Positions 8,620-19,924 are shown, counted from the stretch's first letter. The stretch: DNA of 64,000 bases from Sphingopyxis sp. (GCF_019459305.1 NZ_JAIBES010000022.1:1-64000), one strand, 5' to 3'. Program-made: numbers and translations. The notes: a model not told the origin generated them from the letters alone.

Positions 8620-10128
8620 TTAGTTGGGAGCGGCGATCACATGATTCAATGGGTGCTGCGCGCGACCGTTGGCGCGCAGACCGGTCAGCCGCTGCGCCGC
8701 GACCGACCAGCGGAGCGGCGTCGCGAGCGGGATGAAGGGGGTGTAGCGCGTCAGGACAATTTCTGCTTCGACCAATTGCTCGGCGCGCTGGCCGATATCG
8801 ATGTTGCGCATCGTTTGCTCGATGAGGCCTTGCGCTTCGCGATTGCACAGGGTGTCGCGCCGACACGACAGGCGGCGCAGCGCCCACAGCGGATCGTCAT
8901 TGGGCGCGACCTCGTCGATCAGCCGCAGGTCGGCGGTCGATGACATGGTGACGCGGCGGCTTGGCACGCCGATTGCGGCAAAATCGGCAGCCACATAGGC
9001 AAAGAGAATGCGTCCCCCTGGCGAGTCGGGCACTGCTATTCGAACCGGATCGATCTCGCGCCCCGCTGCCCGCCACGCGTCGACGACGCGTCTGGCCTGC
9101 GTCTGCCGCGATGCATCGTCATATTCCGCCCATGCCGGCAACATCGGCGCCGGTCCGCTATCGCGCGTGTGAACGTCGGGGCGGAGCGTCAGCTGTTCCT
9201 GCCACTCCTCCAGCCCAAATGCATCGACCAGTCGCTCGCGCCGGATCGCACGGGCCAAGGCGTCGCGATTGGTGTCGGTCGCCAGAAAGCCTTCGGCGCG
9301 GACAAAGCTCAATCCAAACAGACCGGGAGCGGGATCGACCACCAGCCGCGACCGCGCGATGTTCGACGCGGCGAAATAGGGGAGGGTGGAAAACCGGCCG
9401 CCGACCACGCCATCGGCATAGCCATTCTTGAACCGCGCTAACGCCCCGGCGGGGGAGGTACCGACGAGTTCGATCGATGCGGCAGGATCGTTCGCTGCTG
9501 CTTCGGCAGCCTCCGCGTCTTCGGCCAGCGGATCGGGAACGGGCGACAGCAAGATCGCGCGCCCGATCTTGCGCGCGCGCATCGGTCCCCAGCCCATGCC
9601 CTTGTTGACGATCGCCATCGACGGCTGCGCCAGCAGCTCGAGGATCGCGGGCTGCGACACCGACAGGCGGATTTCGATCACCGTCTCGGTCATCGCTCGG
9701 ATCGTCTCGATCTCCGGAAAGTCGTTTTTGAGCATGTGGCGGCTCGCGGGCGCCAGATAGGTCCGCAGGATCGCCGCGACGTCCTTTGCGGTTACCTTGC
9801 GACCGTTGCTCCATTTTGCTTCGCGCAGACGAAAGATATAGCTCCGCCCATCCGTGGTGACGGTCCAGCGGTCGGCAAGGCCGGTGTCGATCTGTCCCTC
9901 GCCATCATAGCTGACCAGCCCTTGCGAGGTGGCGTCGAGCAGCGCGGCATTGGTCGCGGACAGCTCGCCGTTTAGCGGGTTGGCGGCGGGATTGATCGAC
10001 CCCATCGCGGCAATCCGCACCGGCCCACGTTCGCCGAGCAGGCCGCAGCTGCCCAGCGAAAGCAGTAGGAAGCCAGCGGCGGCGGCGTTCCGCGTCCAGT
10101 TCTGCGATCGGTTGATTGTCGGCAACAT
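8620..10128 (-). CDS. Orphan peptide-binding lipoprotein (SBP family 5)
   Basis: The product resembles periplasmic solute-binding proteins of ABC importers for peptides (SBP_bac_5). It has a lipoprotein signal (FLLLSLGSCGLL) followed by the usual opening (NGELSATNAALLDATSQGLV) and the core TDGRSYIFRLREAKWSNGRK with KDVAAILRTYLAP. I set the start at MLPTINRSQ (502 residues); starts up to 21 codons earlier are possible because no strong ribosome binding site decides. No permease or ATPase gene adjoins it, so its transporter must be elsewhere or it has another role. Confidence 0.75.
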   Translation of the reverse strand: MLPTINRSQNWTRNAAAAGFLLLSLGSCGLLGERGPVRIAAMGSINPAANPLNGELSATNAALLDATSQGLVSYDGEGQIDTGLADRWTVTTDGRSYIFRLREAKWSNGRKVTAKDVAAILRTYLAPASRHMLKNDFPEIETIRAMTETVIEIRLSVSQPAILELLAQPSMAIVNKGMGWGPMRARKIGRAILLSPVPDPLAEDAEAAEAAANDPAASIELVGTSPAGALARFKNGYADGVVGGRFSTLPYFAASNIARSRLVVDPAPGLFGLSFVRAEGFLATDTNRDALARAIRRERLVDAFGLEEWQEQLTLRPDVHTRDSGPAPMLPAWAEYDDASRQTQARRVVDAWRAAGREIDPVRIAVPDSPGGRILFAYVAADFAAIGVPSRRVTMSSTADLRLIDEVAPNDDPLWALRRLSCRRDTLCNREAQGLIEQTMRNIDIGQRAEQLVEAEIVLTRYTPFIPLATPLRWSVAAQRLTGLRANGRAQHPLNHVIAAPN

Positions 10129-10202
10129 TGCCGCCATCATAGACATGCCGTGCAAATCCGAAAGTGGGCATGCGGCTTGCCGCGAGTTCAAAATAGGAAT
10201 GC

Positions 10203-10288
10203 TGGTGCGGACGGCGGGACTTGAACCCGCATATCCAGAGGATGGCAGATTTTAAGTCTGCTGCGTCTACCGATTTCGCCACGTCCGC
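10203..10288 (-). tRNA. tRNA-Leu (anticodon UAA)
   Basis: On the minus strand, GCGGACG at the 5' end pairs with CGTCCGC before the encoded CCA. The T arm GGGTTCAAGTCCC and the anticodon stem-loop GCAGA-CTTAAAA-TCTGC are clear, giving anticodon TAA. A long variable arm is present, as expected for leucine. The length is 86 nt with CCA. Confidence 0.96.
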
Positions 10289-10377
10289 ACGCGGTGCCGG
10301 TCAAGCCGAAGGACTGTTTCAGGTCAAGCGCTGTTTGCTGCTTCACCCGGCCCGGTCGCTCGGCTAGACGGCGTGGC

Positions 10378-11316
10378 ATGACAACCGTTCTCGAAATTTC
10401 CGGCCTCGGAAAAACCTATAAAAGCGGTCACGTCGCGCTCAGTGATGTCGATCTTTCGATCAACAAAGGCGAGATTTTCGCCCTGCTCGGGCCGAATGGC
10501 GCGGGCAAGACAACGCTGATCAGCATCGTCTGCGGCATTGTCACCGCCAGCGCGGGTACGGTGACGGTTGCGGGGCATGATCATGCGCGTGACTATCGCG
10601 CCGCGCGGACGATGATCGGGCTGGTGCCGCAGGAACTGCACACCGATGCGTTCGAAACGGTGCTGGCGACGGTCAGCTTCTCGCGCGGGTTGTTCGGCAA
10701 ACCGCGCGACCCCGGCTTCATCGAGCAATTGCTGCGCGACCTGTCGCTGTGGGACAAGCGCAATTCCAAGATCATGGAGCTGTCGGGCGGCATGAAGCGC
10801 CGCGTGATGATCGCCAAGGCGCTGAGCCATGAGCCCGACATCCTGTTCCTCGACGAGCCGACCGCAGGGGTCGATGTCGAGCTGCGCCGCGATATGTGGC
10901 AGATGGTTCATGGACTGCGCGAGCGCGGCGTGACGATCATCCTGACCACCCATTATATCGAAGAGGCCGAGGAAATGGCCGACCGCGTTGGGGTGATCAG
11001 CAAGGGGCGGTTGATCCTGGTCGAGGAAAAGCACGCGCTGATCAAGAAATTGGGGCGCAAGACGCTGACGCTTAACCTCGCCGAGCCGCTCGTGACCGTG
11101 CCGGCCGAACTGGCCGACTGGAAGTTGGCACTGACGGGCGACGGGCATGAATTGGTCTATGAATTCGACAGTCAGGCCGAAGCGACCGGCGTGCCGTCGC
11201 TGCTGCGGCGGATGAGCGACATCGGCATCGCTTTCAAGGATCTGCATACCAAACAAAGCTCGCTCGAGGATATCTTTGTCGGGCTTGTCCATGAAACCAA
11301 GGGAGAGGCCGCATGA
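10378..11316 (+). CDS. ABC transporter ATP-binding protein (YadG-like)
   Basis: This is the ATPase of an ABC-2 type exporter (312 residues from [10 protein letters not shown]). Walker A is GPNGAGKTT, the signature is [15 protein letters not shown], Walker B is [10 protein letters not shown], and the switch histidine is in [15 protein letters not shown]. Start codons upstream in the track ORF overlap the tRNA side and are unlikely. It overlaps the permease gene by four bases (ATGA), so the two are translationally coupled. The family resembles YadGH exporters; the substrate is unknown. Confidence 0.93.
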   Translation: MTTVLEISGLGKTYKSGHVALSDVDLSINKGEIFALLGPNGAGKTTLISIVCGIVTASAGTVTVAGHDHARDYRAARTMIGLVPQELHTDAFETVLATVSFSRGLFGKPRDPGFIEQLLRDLSLWDKRNSKIMELSGGMKRRVMIAKALSHEPDILFLDEPTAGVDVELRRDMWQMVHGLRERGVTIILTTHYIEEAEEMADRVGVISKGRLILVEEKHALIKKLGRKTLTLNLAEPLVTVPAELADWKLALTGDGHELVYEFDSQAEATGVPSLLRRMSDIGIAFKDLHTKQSSLEDIFVGLVHETKGEAA

Positions 11317-12080
11317 CCGCGAACTGGCGCGGCGTGCGCGCGATCTATGCGTTTGAACTCGCGCGCTTCGGGCGCACCGTCTGGACCAGTCTGGCGCTGC
11401 CGGTGATCACTACGGCGCTCTACTTTGTGGTGTTCGGATCGGCGATCGGCGGCCGGATGAGTGAGGTTGGCGGGGTGCCTTATGGCGCCTTCATCGTCCC
11501 CGGGCTGATGATGCTGACGATGTTCACCGAAAGCATCAGCAACGCCTCGTTCGGTATCTATATGCCGAAATGGACCGGGACGATCTACGAGATGTTGTCG
11601 GCGCCGCTGTCACCGCTGGAAACGGTGATCGCCTATGTCGGCGCGGCGGCGACCAAGTCGGTGATCATCGGCGCAATCATCTTTGCTACCGCACATCTCT
11701 TCGTCGATGTACAGGTCGCGCATCCGCTGCTGATGGTCTGCTTCATGCTGTTGATGGCGGTCACATTCTGCCTGTTCGGTTTCATCATCGGCATCTGGGC
11801 GCAAAGCTTCGAGCAGCTGCAGGTGATCCCGATGCTCGTGATCTATCCGCTCACCTTTTTGGGCGGCGCCTTTTACTCGCTCGATATGCTGCCCGCAGCG
11901 TGGCGGACGGTGACGCTGTTCAATCCGGTGGTCTATCTGATCAGCGGCTTCCGCTGGACCTTCTTCGGAAAAGGCGACGTCGGCATCGAGGTCAGCATGG
12001 CCGCGGTTGCGCTGTTCTTTGCACTGTGCCTGGGCGTGATCTTCTGGGTGTTCCGGACCGGCTATCGATTGAAGAACTGA
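11313..12080 (+). CDS. ABC-2 type permease (YadH-like)
   Basis: This 255-residue membrane protein has about six hydrophobic segments and the ABC-2 features [20 protein letters not shown] and [20 protein letters not shown]. It pairs with the ATPase encoded immediately upstream through the overlapping stop/start. Together they should export a lipid, drug or polysaccharide-type substrate that cannot be named from sequence. Confidence 0.92.
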   Translation: MTANWRGVRAIYAFELARFGRTVWTSLALPVITTALYFVVFGSAIGGRMSEVGGVPYGAFIVPGLMMLTMFTESISNASFGIYMPKWTGTIYEMLSAPLSPLETVIAYVGAAATKSVIIGAIIFATAHLFVDVQVAHPLLMVCFMLLMAVTFCLFGFIIGIWAQSFEQLQVIPMLVIYPLTFLGGAFYSLDMLPAAWRTVTLFNPVVYLISGFRWTFFGKGDVGIEVSMAAVALFFALCLGVIFWVFRTGYRLKN

Positions 12081-12243
12081 CCGTCGCCAGCGATGCCGGA
12101 ACAGCGCTGGCGGACGATGCCAGCCGTCATCGCGGCGCCGATGAAGCCCACACGCGAATTTTCGGACGATCGATATCATCGGGCGAATAGGACGCGAAAG
12201 TTAACGCCGGCGAGTGGGGCTGGCGTTGCCGTGACCGACGCTT

Positions 12244-12522
12244 TCAGTCGTTCAGCCGCTCGCGCATTTCCTTGCCGGGTTTGAAATAAGGCACATTCTT
12301 GGCCTTCACTTCGACCGACGCACCCGTGCGCGGATTGCGGCCGGTGCGTGATTCGCGCGCCCGGGTCGAGAACGCGCCAAAGCCGCGCAGCTCGACGCGG
12401 CCCCCCGCCGCCAGCTGCTCGACGATGGAATCGAAAAACGTATCGACGATGCGTTCGACTTCGTCGACGCGCAAATCGCTGTTTTCGCTCGCGATCTTTT
12501 GAACCAGTTCTGACCGGATCAT
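12244..12522 (-). CDS. ihfB: Integration host factor subunit beta
   Basis: This 92-residue DNA-bending protein matches the beta subunit of IHF. It begins [14 protein letters not shown], has the [20 protein letters not shown] beta-arm region and NPRTG at the arm tip, and ends [17 protein letters not shown] is a heterodimer with IhfA, which is not in the window, and bends DNA in promoters and recombination sites. It follows rpsA on the same strand, as in many proteobacteria, but a terminator lies between them. Confidence 0.95.
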   Translation of the reverse strand: MIRSELVQKIASENSDLRVDEVERIVDTFFDSIVEQLAAGGRVELRGFGAFSTRARESRTGRNPRTGASVEVKAKNVPYFKPGKEMRERLND

Positions 12523-12666
12523 CTGCTTCCCCTAGTTATAAGTCACGCATCTCCCGCCGAAGCAGGCGTCCGGTCGTTGCCGGTCCATTGTTTGCGCGAG
12601 ACCCCTCCCAACGCGCGCGGAAGGTATCATGAATCACTGTCTGGTCAAAATATATCACTGAAAGAA

Positions 12667-12699
12667 AAAGGCCCGCAGAGGGACACTCTGCGGGCCTTT
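12667..12699 (-). terminator. Rho-independent terminator of rpsA
   Basis: A perfect 14-bp stem (AAAGGCCCGCAGAG / CTCTGCGGGCCTTT) with a 5-nt loop lies 27 bases beyond the rpsA stop. On the minus strand it runs into TTTTTCTTT. Confidence 0.92.
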
Positions 12700-12726
12700 A
12701 ATTTCACCTGACGGCGGAGAGAAGAA

Positions 12727-14439
12727 TTAATCCTTCTTGCCGGCCTTCAGCGCTTCGCCGAGGATGTCGCCGAGCGAGGCGCCTGAGTCCGACGAACCAT
12801 ATTGTTCGACGGCTTGCTTCTCTTCGGCGATCTGCATCGCCTTGACCGAGAAGTTCGGTTTTTTCGAACGGTCGAAGCCGATGACCATTGCATCGAACTT
12901 CTGACCGACCTGGTAACGCTCGGCACGCTGTTCGTCGCGGTCGCGGCCAAGGTCGGCGCGCTTGATGAAGCCGGTGGCGCCATCGTCGCCAGCCTGGACT
13001 TCGAGGCCGTTGTCGCGAACTTCGAGGACGGTGACGGTGACGACGTCGTTCTTCTTCACCGAACCCCCAGCGGCAACGCCGCCGCCAACGGCCGGAGCAC
13101 CCTTTTCAAGCTGCTTGATTCCAAGGCTGATGCGTTCCTTCTCGACGTCGACGTCGAGCACGACAACCTGCACGGCCTCGCCCTTGCGGTGGAGGTGCAG
13201 CGCTTCTTCGCCCGAGATGCCCCAGGCGATGTCGGACATGTGGACCATGCCGTCGACGTCGCCGGGCAGGCCAACGAACAGACCGAATTCGGTCGCATTC
13301 TTGACTTCGCCTTCGACAACCGAGCCGACCGGGTGGGTGTCGGCGAATGCGCCCCAGGGGTTCGACTGAGCCTGCTTGAGGCCCAGCGAAATGCGGCGCT
13401 TGTCGCTGTCGACTTCGAGGACGATGACATCGACTTCCTGGCTCGTCGAAACGATTTTGCCGGGGTGGACGTTCTTCTTGACCCACGACATTTCGCTGAC
13501 GTGAACCAGGCCTTCGATGCCGGCTTCGAGTTCGACGAAGGCACCGTAATCGGTGATGTTCGTGACCACACCCGACAGCTTCGCACCGACGGGATATTTG
13601 GCGGCAACGCCTTCCCACGGATCGCTTTCCAGCTGTTTCATGCCCAGGCTGATGCGCTGGGTGTCGCGGTTGATGCGGATGATCTGCACCTTGACGGTGT
13701 CACCGATGTTGATGACTTCGCTCGGGTGGTTGACGCGCTTGTAGCTCATGTCGGTGACGTGGAGCAGGCCGTCGATGCCGCCGAGGTCGACGAACGCACC
13801 ATAATCGGTGATGTTTTTGACGGCGCCTTCGATGATCTGGCCTTCTTCCAGGTTCAGGATCAGGCCCGAACGCTGTTCAGCGCGCGTTTCTTCGAGAATG
13901 GCGCGGCGCGACACGACGATGTTGCCGCGGCGACGATCCATCTTGAGGATCTGGAAAGGCTGCGGCAGGTCCATCAGCGGGCCGACGTCGCGCACGGGGC
14001 GGATATCGACCTGCGAACCGGGCAGGAACGCCACGGCGCCGCCGAGGTCGACGGTGAAGCCGCCCTTGACGCGGCCAAAGATGACGCCTTCGACGCGCGC
14101 TTCCTTGTTGAATTCTTCTTCCAGGCGGTCCCAGGCGGCTTCGCGGCGGGCGCGGTCGCGGGACAGCATGGTTTCGCCATTGGCGTTTTCGACGCGGTCG
14201 ACATAGACTTCGACTTCGTCACCGACTTTGATGTCGGCCTTCTGGCCCGGCATGGCGAATTCGCGCAGCGGCACGCGGCCTTCGCTCTTCAAACCGATGT
14301 CGATGACTGCCAGGTCGTTTTCGATCGCGGTGACGGTGCCCTTGACGACGCGGCCTTCAAAGCCGCCGTCCGCACCACCAAGCGATTCATTGAGCATCGC
14401 GGCGAAATCGTCGCGCGTCGGAAAAGCCGTAGTGGCCAT
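12727..14439 (-). CDS. rpsA: 30S ribosomal protein S1
   Basis: The 570-residue protein is full length for S1, which brings mRNA to the 30S subunit. It contains six S1/OB repeats; the clearest are GQIIEGAVKNITDYGAFVDL, GAKLSGVVTNITDYGAFVEL and GSVVEGEVKNATEFGLFVGL. The C-terminal tail (SSDSGASLGDILGEALKAGK) is typical of alphaproteobacterial S1. It follows aroA and cmk on the same strand, a conserved order, but a hairpin after cmk suggests it also has its own promoter. Its codon use is strongly biased, as expected for a highly expressed gene. Confidence 0.97.
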   Translation of the reverse strand: MATTAFPTRDDFAAMLNESLGGADGGFEGRVVKGTVTAIENDLAVIDIGLKSEGRVPLREFAMPGQKADIKVGDEVEVYVDRVENANGETMLSRDRARREAAWDRLEEEFNKEARVEGVIFGRVKGGFTVDLGGAVAFLPGSQVDIRPVRDVGPLMDLPQPFQILKMDRRRGNIVVSRRAILEETRAEQRSGLILNLEEGQIIEGAVKNITDYGAFVDLGGIDGLLHVTDMSYKRVNHPSEVINIGDTVKVQIIRINRDTQRISLGMKQLESDPWEGVAAKYPVGAKLSGVVTNITDYGAFVELEAGIEGLVHVSEMSWVKKNVHPGKIVSTSQEVDVIVLEVDSDKRRISLGLKQAQSNPWGAFADTHPVGSVVEGEVKNATEFGLFVGLPGDVDGMVHMSDIAWGISGEEALHLHRKGEAVQVVVLDVDVEKERISLGIKQLEKGAPAVGGGVAAGGSVKKNDVVTVTVLEVRDNGLEVQAGDDGATGFIKRADLGRDRDEQRAERYQVGQKFDAMVIGFDRSKKPNFSVKAMQIAEEKQAVEQYGSSDSGASLGDILGEALKAGKKD

Positions 14440-14576
14440 AGAGATATATTCCTTACTTCATTTGTTCCGGCCAAGCGGTTGGTTCCGCTGGTCTTAATGG
14501 CCGATCTGTCCTGCTCGCCGGATGCGATGCAGAACATCCTTCGGACCAGTTCGGGCGGGGCAGGGGCAAAGCAGAA

Positions 14577-14606
14577 AGGGCGCGACGAGATTGCCTCGTC
14601 ACGCCC
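14577..14606 (-). terminator. Hairpin between cmk and rpsA, probable terminator or attenuator
   Basis: On the minus strand GGGCG-TGACGAG pairs with CTCGTC-GCGCCC around the loop GCAAT and is followed by TTTCTGCTTT. It lies about 110 bases past the cmk stop and 140 bases before rpsA, so it could end the aroA-cmk transcript or tune read-through into rpsA. Confidence 0.65.
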
Positions 14607-14714
14607 GACGCCCGGTTGCGGGCGGCGGTTGTCCGTGCCTCGACCGGCTGAAAGGCCCGTCGGACCGGGCGCCTATAGTCCGCAAACCCCGCAAACGCAA
14701 GGTGGAAAGCCAGT

Positions 14715-16693
<1,979 letters not shown>

Positions 16694-16793
16694 TTACAAT
16701 CTGGCAAGGCGCACGCCGATTTGATGGACGCCGCGCAGGCAGCCGTCGCTCTCCACACATTCTATTCTGTTTCCAGAAGGTTACGAGGCATAT

Positions 16794-17117
16794 ATGATCA
16801 AGGCTGAATGGGGCACGAAACGCAGCTGCCCGAAATGCGCCACGCGATTCTATGATTTGACGAAAGATGATCCGGTCAACTGCATCAATTGCGGTTATAA
16901 CTGGATCCCGGAATCAGTGCTGAAATCGAAGCAGTCGACCCCGTTCGAGGTCGAAAAGCCCGGCAAGACGGTCAAGGAAGAGGTCGTCGTCGACGAGGAT
17001 CTGGATCTGGACGTCGATGTCGACGAGGATAATGACTCGCCCGACAATGACGTCGACCTGGGCGGCGACGACGATCTGGGCGTTGCGACCGCGGATGACG
17101 ACGACGTCGAAACCTGA
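16794..17117 (+). CDS. TIGR02300 family acidic protein
   Basis: This 107-residue protein is characteristic of alphaproteobacteria. It begins with a zinc-ribbon-like part (CPKCATRFYDL ... CINCGYNW), including the FYDL motif that names the family, and ends in a highly acidic Asp-rich tail (DEDLDLDVDVDEDNDSPDND). The function is unknown. It is divergent from aroA and upstream of tRNA-Ala. AGAAGGTTACGAGG upstream of the ATG provides a ribosome binding site. Confidence 0.9.
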   Translation: MIKAEWGTKRSCPKCATRFYDLTKDDPVNCINCGYNWIPESVLKSKQSTPFEVEKPGKTVKEEVVVDEDLDLDVDVDEDNDSPDNDVDLGGDDDLGVATADDDDVET

Positions 17118-17126
17118 TTTTTGTTT

Positions 17127-17168
17127 CAAGGGGCCAAAAAGGCATCGTCGGATGCATTTGGCCCCTTG
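17127..17168 (+). terminator. Extended hairpin after the TIGR02300 gene
   Basis: CAAGGGGCCAAA pairs perfectly with TTTGGCCCCTTG, with an inner GCATC/GATGC stem. It starts 9 bases after the stop codon. There is no long T-run after it, so it may be a terminator or an RNA-stabilising structure. Confidence 0.65.
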
Positions 17169-17246
17169 CATCAGCCGCCCGCACTGTTAAAGGCGGCAAC
17201 CCGATCGCAGGCGCCACGATTGGCGGGGGCGATCGAATGAAGATGT

Positions 17247-17322
17247 GGGGCCTTAGCTCAGCTGGGAGAGCGCCTGCATGGCATGCAGGAGGTCAGCGGT
17301 TCGATCCCGCTAGGCTCCACCA
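17247..17322 (+). tRNA. tRNA-Ala (anticodon GGC)
   Basis: The acceptor stem GGGGCCT/AGGCTCC (one G-U), the D arm TTAGCTCAGCTGGGAGAGC, the anticodon arm CCTGC-ATGGCAT-GCAGG and the T arm GCGGTTCGATCCCGC are all present, and CCA is encoded. The length is 76 nt. Its 3' end borders an accessory patch with a second RES/Xre pair. Confidence 0.97.
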
Positions 17323-17334
17323 TTTTCACGCGCT

Positions 17335-17381
17335 ACCTATTGAAAATAGGTGGTTATGCGGGGCAGCTAATAGCTGTCCCC
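17335..17381 (+). terminator. Double stem-loop behind tRNA-Ala
   Basis: The first stem is ACCTATT-GAA-AATAGGT. The second is GGGGCAGCT-AAT-AGCTGTCCCC with one bulged T, followed by TCATTCTT. Both lie directly downstream of the tRNA and probably end its transcript. Confidence 0.7.
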
Positions 17382-17497
17382 TCATTCTTACCAACATTTG
17401 ATTCGCGGTTAGGCTGGCCTTTCGCGTGCGCTTTGCGCTTGTCGGTCTGTTCGGGGGCCTGTGGTCCGCCCTCAAACTGGGACCAACGAGGCAAGAA

Positions 17498-18035
17498 TCA
17501 GTTGCCTTTGAAAATTGGCAGCGATTGGCGGTCAATCAATGTGCCGCTGCCCTCGAAGTCCGGGGAAATCCTAACAATCAGCACCTTGCTGAAGTTCCTG
17601 CTCAGACCGAGTCGCACCACTTTATTTTGCTTGAAGGGAGTAATCGTCTTCACTTCGGTGAAATCATTGCCAAGGCAGCCATCGGAGACTTGCGCGTAAT
17701 TTTTGTGCAGCCTGATGCCATAAGCGATCGCGCCATATAGTTCGCCGATGTCGCCATAGACCTGCAGATGACGACCGGTCAGACGAAAGTCCTGCGCGGT
17801 GCCGAGAAGGTCCTTGGAAGATAGGCACGAGGGACAGGTCGGCATCCGGGAAGTAGGCAAGCAGATGTTGCTGCTCATCGTGATAATTCAGCACGTCCCA
17901 GCTGATCCATTCGGCATCGTCCCATATCGCATTGTCCGGTCCCAGCATGCCGCAATCCAGAATGACTGACGGGCCGAAGCTAGCCGCAAAAGCTGAGGAT
18001 CGTTGTAAGACGCTGCGAATCGTCTCACACCTCAA
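17498..18035 (-). pseudogene. Frameshifted gene, possible restriction-nuclease-like fold
   Basis: Two overlapping minus-strand frames form one broken protein. The upstream frame reads WDVLNYHDEQQHLLAYFPDA and continues to LVPIFQ. The downstream frame continues KDLLGTAQDFRLTGRHLQVY, GDIGELYGAIAYGI and NDFTEVKTITPFKQNKV. A single-base shift near 17815-17825 separates them. GDIGE followed by D-x-x-E-V-K resembles the DUF6998-like/PD-(D/E)XK nuclease pattern, but this is a guess from motif shape. Base composition is lower in GC than the neighbours, which suggests transfer. The start is uncertain (ATG at 17948 or TTG at 18035). It abuts the second RES toxin. Confidence 0.6.
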
Positions 18036-18735
18036 GCCGATAAACTGGACCGTTTCCGTCGAGGCGAAGCTCGTGGATCATGTCGATCCGCGTCCCATTC
18101 CAGTGATAGCGAAAATGCCGCCCTTGCACAGGGATGGCGACCACGTCGGGCCAGAACGCCGCCACGCATTCGCCGCCGGGGTTTCTGACCGATGGATAGA
18201 CGATGCCGTTGCCGCCGTCGCTTCGCCGGTCGCGCGCATAGGCCTGCGAGGACGCATAATCGTCGGGTGCAAGCAGGGCTGCAAAGCCCGTACCCCTGAT
18301 ATCGTGCAACAGGGTCCCGACCGCGCCGACAAGCTCGCGCATGTCCGAAATCCAGCCAGGCTCGTCGCGACTGTCTCCCAGGCGCTGGGCCTGGTGAAAG
18401 GAAACCTCTGCCACTGCGGTTTCGAACTCGCGTGCAGCATAATAGGCACCGAAATGCCCGTCGTGGAAGCGGCCGGGTCGATCAGGCGAGCAATGCGTAA
18501 ATGGCGCCATTACATAGCTCGCCCCGGCGCCGGCGACGCGGCGCGCCACGGGCACGAGATCGAGATTGCCGATCGTCTCGGCGATTCGGGGATTGGTCTT
18601 GGTTTCAGCCGCCGCGAGCAGCTCCCAATCTGCGGGATCGGCGAGATCTTCGAACAGGTCGATCGGCGGATATTTGCTCTCGATCAGCCGAACAGCCGAC
18701 GGCCAGTCGACGGGGGACAGCGGCGGGTCGGCCAT
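18025..18735 (-). CDS. RES-domain toxin, second system
   Basis: This 236-residue RES protein starts at MADPPLSPVDW, seven bases after the antitoxin stop; the track ORF start lies inside the antitoxin. Core features are LVPVARRVAGAGASYVMAPF, the catalytic-type block GAYYAAREFETAVAEVSFH and the later APDDYASSQAYARDRR, in the order expected for RES NAD+-degrading toxins. The sequence GIVYPSVRNPGGECVAAFWP near the end is also typical. It differs strongly from the RES toxin at 1.1-1.8 kb, so this is a separate lineage rather than a duplication. Confidence 0.88.
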   Translation of the reverse strand: MADPPLSPVDWPSAVRLIESKYPPIDLFEDLADPADWELLAAAETKTNPRIAETIGNLDLVPVARRVAGAGASYVMAPFTHCSPDRPGRFHDGHFGAYYAAREFETAVAEVSFHQAQRLGDSRDEPGWISDMRELVGAVGTLLHDIRGTGFAALLAPDDYASSQAYARDRRSDGGNGIVYPSVRNPGGECVAAFWPDVVAIPVQGRHFRYHWNGTRIDMIHELRLDGNGPVYRLEV

Positions 18736-18742
18736 CCGAGCC

Positions 18743-19153
18743 TCACCAGGCGCTGCGGTAACTGTCGAGATAGCGGCGAACGCGCATGAGATCGGTGAGC
18801 TGCCCACCAAGCATCACCTCGAGTGCCGTTCGCTCGCCAAAGGCGCGGTTCGGCGCCTTGATCCAGCGATAGCCGCGGTCGGCCTCAGTATAGAGAAGTC
18901 GCAGCGCCTTATGGATACCGATCAGGTTCGACAAGCGCGCAGCAAGATCGACGTTCCAGCGGCCGTATTCGCCCTGTTTCCAGCGTTGATAGGTCCGTAC
19001 TGCGATATCGCCAAGAAGGACTGCCGCTTGCGCATCGGTCACCCCCCAATGGTCGAACAGGCGGATCACGGCGCGCTGCATCGCCTGCACTTCCTCGGTC
19101 GAAAATTCGCGTGCCTGGGGCGGCACCGTGCCTTTGATAGCTACCAGCTGCAT
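18743..19153 (-). CDS. Xre/MbcA/ParS-type antitoxin, second system
   Basis: This 136-residue antitoxin starts at MQLVAIKG, supported by AGAGG five bases upstream; the track ORF adds nine residues. Its N-terminal part contains an Xre-like helix-turn-helix (TDAQAAVLLGDIAVRTYQRW). The C-terminal part is the MbcA/ParS toxin-binding domain (RLSNLIGIHKALRLLYTEAD ... WIKAPNRAFGERTALEVMLG), which ends in the family's GERTALEVM pattern. It is followed by the RES toxin with a 7-base gap. The AT-rich stretch upstream (about 19160-19205) probably holds the autoregulated promoter. Confidence 0.9.
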   Translation of the reverse strand: MQLVAIKGTVPPQAREFSTEEVQAMQRAVIRLFDHWGVTDAQAAVLLGDIAVRTYQRWKQGEYGRWNVDLAARLSNLIGIHKALRLLYTEADRGYRWIKAPNRAFGERTALEVMLGGQLTDLMRVRRYLDSYRSAW

Positions 19154-19334
19154 AAGAACCTCTGTCGAGACAATTGGCATGAATATGATGATAACGTGCC
19201 AATTGTCAAGATCGTCGCGGAGCCGTGAGGTTAGGCGTCATTCCGCCTGCATGGACTGCGCCCGACAGGAGCGATTGCAGCGAGAGCAGCGCAAGCTCGC
19301 AATCAGAAGCGCGCGAACGCGCCTGGTCGCAGGC

Positions 19335-19775
19335 TTACCCGGCAACCTCGTCAAACAACGGTTCCAGCGCGATCGGGTCGGCCAATGTGATGCGGTCGAG
19401 GATCGAGGCGGTATCGTCGCGGACTTTCAGCATCAGGCTGCGCAGGCGACATTCGGCCTCGGGAAGGCAATTTTTACAATGTTCGTGCGCATTTCGCGCC
19501 GCGCAGGGGACCAGCGCCAGCGACCCGCGGGTCAGGCGGACAAGGTCGCCATAGCTGATGTCGATCGGCGATATGGCCAGCTGATACCCGCCATCGCGGC
19601 CGCGCTGAGAAATGAGCAGGCCTTCGCGCGCCATTTCCGACAGGATGACGGTCAGGAACTTGGGCGGGATGTTTTGCGCTTCCGCAATGTCCGCCAGCTG
19701 GACCTGCCCCTTGCCCCAATGATCGGCAAGATGCTGGAACGCGCGGATCGTATAACGGGTCTTTTGCGAGAGCAT
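19335..19775 (-). CDS. Rrf2 family Fe-S transcriptional regulator
   Basis: This 146-residue regulator has a winged-helix start (MLSQKTRYTIRAFQHLADHW) and the Rrf2 recognition region IPPKFLTVILSEMAREGLL...RGRDGGYQLA. A cysteine cluster (CAARNAHEHCKNCLPEAEC) can bind an iron-sulfur cluster, as in IscR or NsrR. Four cysteines are present rather than three, so the ligand set is uncertain. It stands alone with no isc or suf genes nearby. The target genes cannot be read from context. Confidence 0.9.
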   Translation of the reverse strand: MLSQKTRYTIRAFQHLADHWGKGQVQLADIAEAQNIPPKFLTVILSEMAREGLLISQRGRDGGYQLAISPIDISYGDLVRLTRGSLALVPCAARNAHEHCKNCLPEAECRLRSLMLKVRDDTASILDRITLADPIALEPLFDEVAG

Positions 19776-19924
19776 GGCGGGCTTACTGTGACATATTCAG
19801 GCTTAATTCAACCTGTCTGGATGACATTTCGCCAAGAGTTGATGAAAATCACAGCGGGTGGCATGAACGAAGGCTATAAGCACCGTGATGCTGCCGGTTA
19901 CGGCAATGATTTGAGGTAGAGCTG

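Noticed and set aside
12081-12243. Possible small gene between the ABC permease and ihfB
   Set aside because: No ORF with a ribosome binding site or recognisable sequence is found.
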